This document shows positions 57,701 through 64,000 of a stretch of DNA of 64,000 nt, one piece after another. The notes beneath the pieces are model-generated. The model was not told the origin of the DNA and searched no databases. It was given only the letters and a program-made list of their open reading frames with translations. A program made the translations under genes and the position numbers. Origin of the DNA: Onthophagus taurus. Its lineage: Eukaryota > Arthropoda > Insecta > Coleoptera > Scarabaeidae. Numbering within the stretch: position 1 is the first letter of the stretch; each line of letters begins with the position of its first letter. Location: assembly GCF_036711975.1 (NCBI RefSeq), contig NC_091970.1:11539501-11603500 (forward strand). Reading direction: 5' to 3'.

Positions 57701-60465
57701 TTGTATTGAAAATGAAAAGATGTAAAAAATAAATAAAAAAGGAATAAATTGAACAATTCAAATTTTTTTTATAACACATATTTTTGTATACAGGATGTAT
57801 CTGGTTCCTTAGAACTTTTTTAGGTTCCATTATAATGCCTTTATTAATAGAAACAACAGAAAAAAAAAAGATTACAAATGTGCGCAGGGCGGAGTTAGGA
57901 CCATAGTCCTCACCAATGATCTCGCGGAGCCCTTTTTTGAAGGTGCTCAGTGACAACGACTTAAGAGAACTTGGCAACGGGTTGTAAAGCCTGGGTAGAT
58001 TAAAAGAGAAAGACCGTTGAAACAAAACCGAGCGATGCTGAGGTGGAGTAATGAAGCCCTTGGATCTGATGTTCAAATTATGAACATCAGTCCGAAATGA
58101 TATTTTATTATAAAGATAAGAAGGCGACTTAAATAAAAGTAATTTATGATAAAAAGTTAACAGATGTAATTTCCTCCTGTTAGCCATATTAAGCCAACCC
58201 ACCTCCTTCAAAAAACATGTAACGTGATCTCTCAAACGCAACCCAAAAATCAATCTCAGACAGGCGTTCTGAACTTTCTGAATACGGCCGGCAGTTACCT
58301 GATCCAGACAAGTGCCGTAGACCTTTAAAGTAACATGATCCCTAAATCTGACATCACAATCCATTAGGAGGCCAAGATTACGACAACAACCCGCAACGCC
58401 CAAGTCACCACTATCCAGCTCAGTTCTAAAATGAGAGCAAGCGTTGCGGGCATTGCGTCTACCAAACAACAACATAACCGATTTTAAGGGATTCAATCTT
58501 AAGTTGTGACTGGCAGCCATTTTGGTAAACCGAGCAACATCACCCGCAATCCTAAGTTGGGCCACAGGAGCATCATCCTGTCTGAAAGAATAATATATCT
58601 GAGAATCATCGGCATAAAAATGAGCTTTAGAATATTTGAGACAATTTTGGAGACCAGAAGTATAAATGCTAAATAAGAGCGGACCCAATACAGAACCTTG
58701 TGGTACACCGGCACTTAATCCACGGGCAGCCGAGACGATCATGCCACAGGAAACGACCTGTCTTCGATCAGAAAGAAAATTCAATATTAAGGCAGCAGCA
58801 TTAGTACAAAACCCAATGTACTTTAGAATAGAATCCAAAACTGTATAATTCACCGTATCAAATGCTTTCGAAAAGTCGAAAAGAATTAAAGCCGTAACCA
58901 TGTCATCATCAGCTGCCCGCAGTATATCATCAGTTATATGCATCAATGCTGTACCACATCCACGATTTTTACGAAACCCAGACTGTGTCGTCGGCAAAAC
59001 ACTGCAACCCTCAACAAAAAATCTCATCTGAAAGGCCATGATTTTTTCCAAAATCTTAGACAAAACAGGCAAAATGCTAATCGGCCTAAGGTCACCACAC
59101 GAAGTAGGATTGGCTATCTTAGGCAGTGGGATCACTTTAGCAGTTTTCCAAGCGTCTGGAAAAACTGAGTTGGCTAAACAGTAGTTTATAATATGTGTTA
59201 CAAAAGGTAGAATATGGGGACAGCAAAGATGCAACATTAAGGAGGAAACACCATCAAAACCAACCGAGCCTGATTTTAACTTCAAAAGTAGTGAACCGAC
59301 AATGTATTCATCTACCGTTTCAAATAGGAAATTATTAGTAGGATTTAATTTAGAATTATTATAGAAGTCAACAACATCCTGATCAACAACCCCTCCCAAT
59401 TCAGAAGATCTAGCGAAATAATCATTTATCTCATCTGCATTACCTAAACTCCCGGGCAATGGTTGGCCCCCTCTGTCTGGCGACACCCCAATCACGAAGG
59501 ACCCGCCATAGCTTAGCAGAACTACGCTGAGCCACCACCGAACCAAAGTATGCCTCTTTCTCTCTTCTTATCGCTCCTTCCACGTACCGCCTCAAATCTT
59601 TGTAACTATACAGATCATTAATATTCTTAGAGTGCTTATATTTAGAGTAAGCCCTATCCCTCAAACACATCATTTGTTTTAACTGCGGCGTAAGCCAAGG
59701 ACTACGTCTTTTAGAAAATCGTCTATTCCTTAGTGGAGCATAATTATCGAAAATTGAAATAATAAGATTATTAAAAAAATTAACTTTGATATTAACGTCA
59801 TCCAGTTCATAAATTAAAGAGAACGGCAACGACTCCAGTTCAGCAGTAAAATCAACAAGATTGATAGAATTAAAATCCCGGTAAGCCCTAAAAACTGGTT
59901 CAGTAACAATAGGTGCGACTGTCAAGCTACATCTAATCAATTCATGATCAGTTAGACCATGCAAACTGTCCAGTGAAGTAAACGCAAAATCGACACAAGA
60001 AGAAACAACAACATCTATCAAGGTTTCCGAAGAAGAAGTAATACGAGTAGGCTCGTTCACCAGTTGCAACAACCCATATGCGTCCAGAAGATTCAAAAAT
60101 TTAGTAGTGTATGTATTCTGAGAATTAAGCAAGTTAATATTTATATCACCTACAACAAATAATTCATCGCATTGAGGAATTACCAACCCCAGTGTCGCCT
60201 CAAAAGCGTCAAGGAAACTATTGATATTCTCCCTAGGTGGTCTATATATAACCCCAATATTATATTTATTTTTATTAAAACATAATGTTATCCACGTCTG
60301 CTCCAAGTAGCAGTAACATTCGACAGTAAGAGATTTACTTTTAAATTTATTTTTAACATACACACCAACACCTCCGCCCCGCACACCACTTCTTGACCAA
60401 TGGTAGAAAGAATAATTAAACAATTGACACGCATCCACCGCAGATGGCGCTATTAACAACATAAA
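57701..60465 (-). mobile_element. CR1-like LINE, 5'-truncated, nearly intact ORF2
   Basis: Minus-strand LINE beginning within the AP-endonuclease and running through RT to an AT-rich 3' tail. The exact ends are not defined; no target duplication was recognised. It fills most of the interval between MARCHF6 and the Harbinger element. RT blocks resemble the CR1/L2-type clades. Confidence 0.8.
57840..60462 (-). pseudogene. CR1-like endonuclease-reverse transcriptase with one frameshift and an internal deletion
   Basis: The endonuclease part (60462-59440) contains GVGVYVKNKF, GVIYRPPRENI, the catalytic VGDININLL, LIDVVVSS and HGLTDHELIRC. The RT part (59546-57678) has KVIPLPK and LRPISILPVLSKILEK, motif A (LFDFSKAFDTVNY), motif B (GVPQGSVLGPLLF) and motif C (FYADDSQIYYS). 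The two frames overlap, and the protein switches near 59490, just after RDWGV, so one base has been gained or lost. After DCDVRFRDHVTLK the next block VYGTCLDQVTAGRIQKVQN follows directly, where the family normally has about 40 more residues: an in-frame deletion. The C-terminus reads on into former 3' UTR. Confidence 0.88.
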
Positions 60466-60771
60466 TATAGTGGTAAAAGAAGATTTTTAAGCAATCTGCT
60501 ATACAAGGTGCCCATTATGTATGGAATATTGTATATATCTCGGTAAATGTTGACTTTATAAAAAAACATTTTATACAAAAGTTGTTTAATATTTTATTTG
60601 CCATAATAAGACTTCATTCCATTGTATTTAATTCAGAAAACAAATGAGTAACGAATAAGGCCGCGTTTATATTGGCGAGCGATTAGCGGTGAGCGATGAA
60701 CGTTGAGCGTTATAACGATGAAGTGTGTATATTAAGCAGAGTCGTAGCACAGCTTATTTAGTATCAGTACC

Positions 60772-62872
60772 ATGGTAAACATGCTACCGAAGTCAGTGCG
60801 TTTGCTGTGGTTATTAGAAAATCCCATTTTATTTAGAAAGATTATATTAAGGAAGCGGAAGAAAAGAATTGGAGTGCATTACCTAAACAGAACACGTTTG
60901 ACAAACGGTGAATTTCACCAACTGTACTATGATCTACGAAGAGATCCGTCTAAATTTTTCGAATTTTTACGCATGTCTATTGACACTTTCGATTATATTT
61001 TGATACGAATTAAGGACAGGCTTCGGAAGAAAGTAACTAATTTTAAGAGACCCATATCTCCAGTAGAAAGGCTTTTTTTAACATTAAGGTAGGTACACAA
61101 AAATAGTGACAAGTACACTAATATTTATTGCATAAAATTAGATGTATAGAGTAATTCTGCAGACCCAGAATCTTCTATTGTTATATTTTCACGGGTCAAG
61201 CCGAAACATGCTATAATTTTCGTCACATTGACTAATTGGTTGATATTGAATACCTTTTCCCACTGTTAAATTTTCGCCAGAGTTTGTATGTAATCTAGGC
61301 TGGGATCGTACTTGATCGAAGTTTTCATTTCCGTAAAGTTGAAGATTTGTGTAATTTTCTTAACGTTGAATAGACTGCATAGTGTTTTGTTTGCGTCGCA
61401 CGGCCTCGGTGATAACTTCTTGTATTTTTGCTCGCACTTCCAATTTTTCTAAACAGTCCATGTCCGTAAAATAGGGCAGCAGACTCATTAAAAAATGATA
61501 ATCGGGGTTACCTGTCATATCAACATCTTTCTTAAATTCCTGCTCTAATAAATCTAGTTTCTTTTGCTCTAATTCCAAGTAATGTCTGTCGATTTCGTTT
61601 TGTGCAGGTCTTTTCTTATTACGACATGTTGGTGTTGCGACTGTCTTTCTTTGCGTTGTACAAGATGAAGGACGTGAAGAGCTAGTTGATGGTGATGAAG
61701 GTTCATGTTGTATGGTATCTGACTCTTCATTATTAACGTTTTCTGCAGTTTGTTCTTCATCCTCACTATCGGTGTTCTCGGGTTCCTTCGAGAGGTTGCC
61801 AGTTGTTGTACTTGGAAGCATGCTATCTTTTACAAATAGCATCATATCAAAAAATGGCCATTTTGACTTATAATTGTCATTTTCTGAGCCGGAGCGTTCT
61901 TCGTTTTTCGGAATTTTATGCAGTTCACCCGAAATTTATCTTTTAAATTTTTCCACTTCCCCTTCGCAGCTTGTCCTGGAAAGAATTTGTATTTAATTAG
62001 TTGTTATGATATTTCAGGTTCTTGTCTACAGGACTCTCATTCCGAAATTTAGCAACAACTCTGAGAATGGAAGTTTGTACCGTTAGCAAAATTGTTCATG
62101 AAACATGTGAAATAATATGGAATGAATTTGTTGACGAATTCATGCCAGTTCCTAGTCAAGAGCAATTACAAACTGTAGCAGAAGGATACTACAGACGTTG
62201 GAAGTTTCCAAATTGCGTAGGGTCAATTGACGATAAGCACTGCCAAATAAAATGCCCACCAGGAAGTGGTTCTCGCTATTTTAATTATCTGAAGTATTTC
62301 TCTGTGGTCTTACAAGCAGTAGCTGATGCTGACAAAAAATTTATCACAATCGAGGTTGGCGCCAGAGGAAAGCAAAGTGATGGCGGAATATTTTCATCTT
62401 CGCAACTCTTTAATCTACTTGAAAATAAGGTATTTAATATGCCGCCAGACAGAGAACTATTTGGGTACAAACATTAAAGTACCTCATGTTTTAATTGGTG
62501 ACGAGGCATATCCGTTGAAGACTTATTTGATGAGACCATATCCTCCCAGAAATCTCGATCCCGTCAAAGAAAACTTCAATAATCGCTTGTCAATAGCTAG
62601 AAAATGCATTGAATGTGCTTTTGGCATACTACGTGCTAAATGGCGTATCTTGGGCAAGGATATCGAAGTTAGCCCAGAAAAAGCGGCAAATATAGTAAAA
62701 TGTACGTGTATTTTACATAATATTGTGAGACATCGAGATGGCAATAGTGACTTACATTACTGTCAAGAGGTGGTACATTATTTTCCAGAAAATCAGCGTG
62801 AAACAGAATGGCTGACACCTCCTCAAGAAGGACACGGAGGAATCTTTTGCAAATTACTTTGTAGATTTTTGA
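60772..62872 (+). pseudogene. Harbinger DDE transposase, two exons, two frameshifts
   Basis: Exon 1 is 60772-61088 (MVNMLPKSVRLLWLLE..RLFLTLR) with donor GTAGGT. Exon 2 begins 62018 after TTTCAG, and the junction rebuilds TLRFLSTG, the conserved start of the HTH/DDE region. Catalytic residues are all visible: VGSIDDKHC (first D), GDEAYPL (second D) and FNNRLSIARKCIECAFG (E). A one-base shift near 62458 breaks the frame between MPPDREL and the GTNIKVPHVLIGDEAY block. Another near 62828 hides the normal end, SFANYFVDF with TGA at 62870-62872. Otherwise it is intact, so the copy is young. It shares its intron with the antisense MADF gene. Confidence 0.88.
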
Positions 62873-63115
62873 ACGACAAAAAAATATACGTGTATACTTG
62901 TACATTTAAGTGTTTTTTGACTAACCTGATAATCCAATACATGTGCCAACATCTCCCCATAACTTTCTTGTTATCTCCGTTTTTTTGTGTTCTGGGTGTT
63001 GATCATTCCATAGTACCGGTTTTGTTTGCACTTCCGAAATTAATATTTCACGACTACTATTCGAAAATTTTGCTTTTGACACATTTTTGCGAAAAACTTC
63101 AAAACAAATAGTCAC
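61360..63115 (-). pseudogene. Harbinger-encoded MADF-BESS accessory protein, two exons, one frameshift
   Basis: Minus strand. Exon 1 is 63115-62926 (start MTICFEVFRK; MADF helix LISEVQTKPVLWNDQHPEHK and ITRKLWGDVG), donor CAG|GTTAGT. Exon 2 is 61975-61360, after acceptor TTTCCAG. The junction rebuilds GQAAKGKWKNLKDKFR, the middle of the MADF domain, and SKWPFFDMMLFVK completes it. A one-base loss near 61935 (after KFRV) shifts the frame. The C-terminal half is acidic/Ser-rich, with a coiled segment LELEQKKLDLLEQEF and a BESS-like end DYHFLMSLLPYFTDMD. In related elements the partner protein brings the transposase to DNA and into the nucleus. Confidence 0.85.
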
Positions 63116-63411
63116 ATAACCTCAATACGTGCTGCGACCGCTTGTATCTATCGCTCATAATTCAAGTCGTCTTGAATGCAAATGTAACGCACATCCACCG
63201 CTTAGCGTTACCGCTCATCGCATTGGTTTAATATACACAGCACTGTTGCATTTGCAGGTACTTGAATTGTTAAATACAACGCTCACCGCTCAACGCTCAT
63301 CGCTAATCGCTCGCCAATATAAACGCGGCCTAACACTTGAATTTTTTTAAATGGCAATGTACCCTTTCGTTAGGCTCATTTGATAGAGATTACTTTAAGA
63401 CACGTTTGAAA

Positions 63412-63535
63412 TTCAAATTGAATTGGTTCCATAAAATATTACTAAAACGTCATTACAGCATCGGATGCTGTAAGGAGTCTCATTACAGCACCCGTTTGAG
63501 TACTGTAATAGCTTTCATTACCGTCCCGAATTACA
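63412..63535. repeat. Dispersed palindromic module, copy 2
   Basis: Matches 19757-19877 with few differences and includes the CATTACAGCATCGGATGCTG palindrome. It lies 80 bp beyond the Harbinger element. No coding potential. Together the two copies define a repeat family of unknown class. Confidence 0.65.
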
Positions 63536-64000
63536 AAAATTTGTTTAAAATACTCTCTATTAGATCCCGATTCCCGCATCGCATATCCAAGTACATTATT
63601 CTCGGGTACTTGAACAAGTTTGAGCTTGTCTGAATTTGCAGAGTTTACTCAGCGCTCAAACAGGTTTGTGTTTCTTTCACCTTATTAGTTTATTATTTAT
63701 TGAACAGTTACACGACAACGTTCGACGGACGAGATCTTACTACAAATAAAAGTGAGAGAAGGTTAAAAGTTTGAACGGGGTGGTTTACGTAGCTATTATT
63801 ATTGTGTGTTGAACGCGGACATTGATTGATTATATTTTAAGGTAAGTAAGAGATTTATCTATTAATAATTATTTATTAAAAGTGAAAATAATATGAATAT
63901 ATGAAAATCTAGTACCTAACTTATAGATGTTTAATGTTTATTTATATGCAAAAAAAAAGTTTTTGGACAGACGTCATACAAAATATATATGTATACTTCA
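63536..64000 (+). other. Unassigned right edge; possible 5' UTR exon
   Basis: A strong donor-like TTTTAAG|GTAAGTAAGA at 63838-63850 follows sequence that could be an untranslated first exon (about 63690-63840), with no ATG-led ORF. The gene, if any, would extend beyond the window. Confidence 0.25.

Larger units (their letters stand above)
60659..63330. mobile_element. PIF/Harbinger transposon, complete ends, 3-bp TSD
   Basis: The termini are GGCCGCGTTTATATTGGCGA at 60659 and its inverted copy ending AACGCGGCC at 63330, flanked by TAA on both sides (60656-60658 and 63331-63333). TAA/TTA duplications are the hallmark of PIF/Harbinger. The subterminal regions carry repeated GCGATGAGCG/GCGGTGAGCG words in both orientations, probable transposase-binding sites. 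The element is 2672 bp and carries both expected genes, a DDE transposase (plus) and a MADF/Myb-SANT-like protein (minus). Confidence 0.93.

Overview
The window is animal, almost certainly insect, nuclear DNA. It is very AT-rich, its genes have short introns, and it carries long satellite arrays and several generations of transposons: LINEs, copia, PIF/Harbinger, and mariner-like elements whose transposases carry a DUF4817-type N-terminus. Gene content and repeat style suggest a beetle; that is inference. There are no bacterial genes, operons or CRISPR arrays.

Layout. 1-11665 is a satellite of 174-bp monomers in an alternating A/B (348-bp) order, with larger duplicated blocks of about 2436 and 1740 bp. 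12207-13499 (minus) holds four exons of a platelet-activating-factor acetylhydrolase-like gene whose 5' end is missing. 14350-31512 is a transposon graveyard. A long-TIR mariner (14399-22330) is interrupted by a LINE with a clean 14-bp target duplication, and that LINE is itself interrupted by a second mariner (15694-17755). A string of adjoining TIR elements and giant hairpins follows (22994-29117).

32329-47455 (plus) is a deoxynucleoside kinase gene. Exon 1 is separated from exons 2-3 by a 14.3-kb intron packed with a third tandem repeat, a LINE, a copia remnant and several decayed LINEs. 48240-53008 is a second satellite (about 175-bp monomers) with an 864-bp five-monomer higher-order repeat. 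53582-57407 is the clearest single-copy block: a PC4/SUB1 transcription coactivator (minus) head to head with an intronless-coding MARCHF6/TEB4 ER ubiquitin ligase (plus). 57700-60465 is a nearly intact CR1-like LINE. 60659-63330 is a complete PIF/Harbinger element with TAA target duplications, whose transposase and MADF-domain genes are on opposite strands and interlocked exon-in-intron.

Four host genes are supported: the PAF-AH-like lipase, dNK (deoxynucleoside salvage), PC4/SUB1 (nucleus) and MARCHF6 (ER membrane). Nothing indicates a shared pathway. PC4 and MARCHF6 probably share a divergent promoter. The most unusual signals are the interlocked Harbinger genes, hammerhead-ribozyme-like motifs at three loci (including both arms of a foldback element), three unrelated tandem arrays with the same 174-181 bp period, and the end-to-end chain of long-TIR elements.
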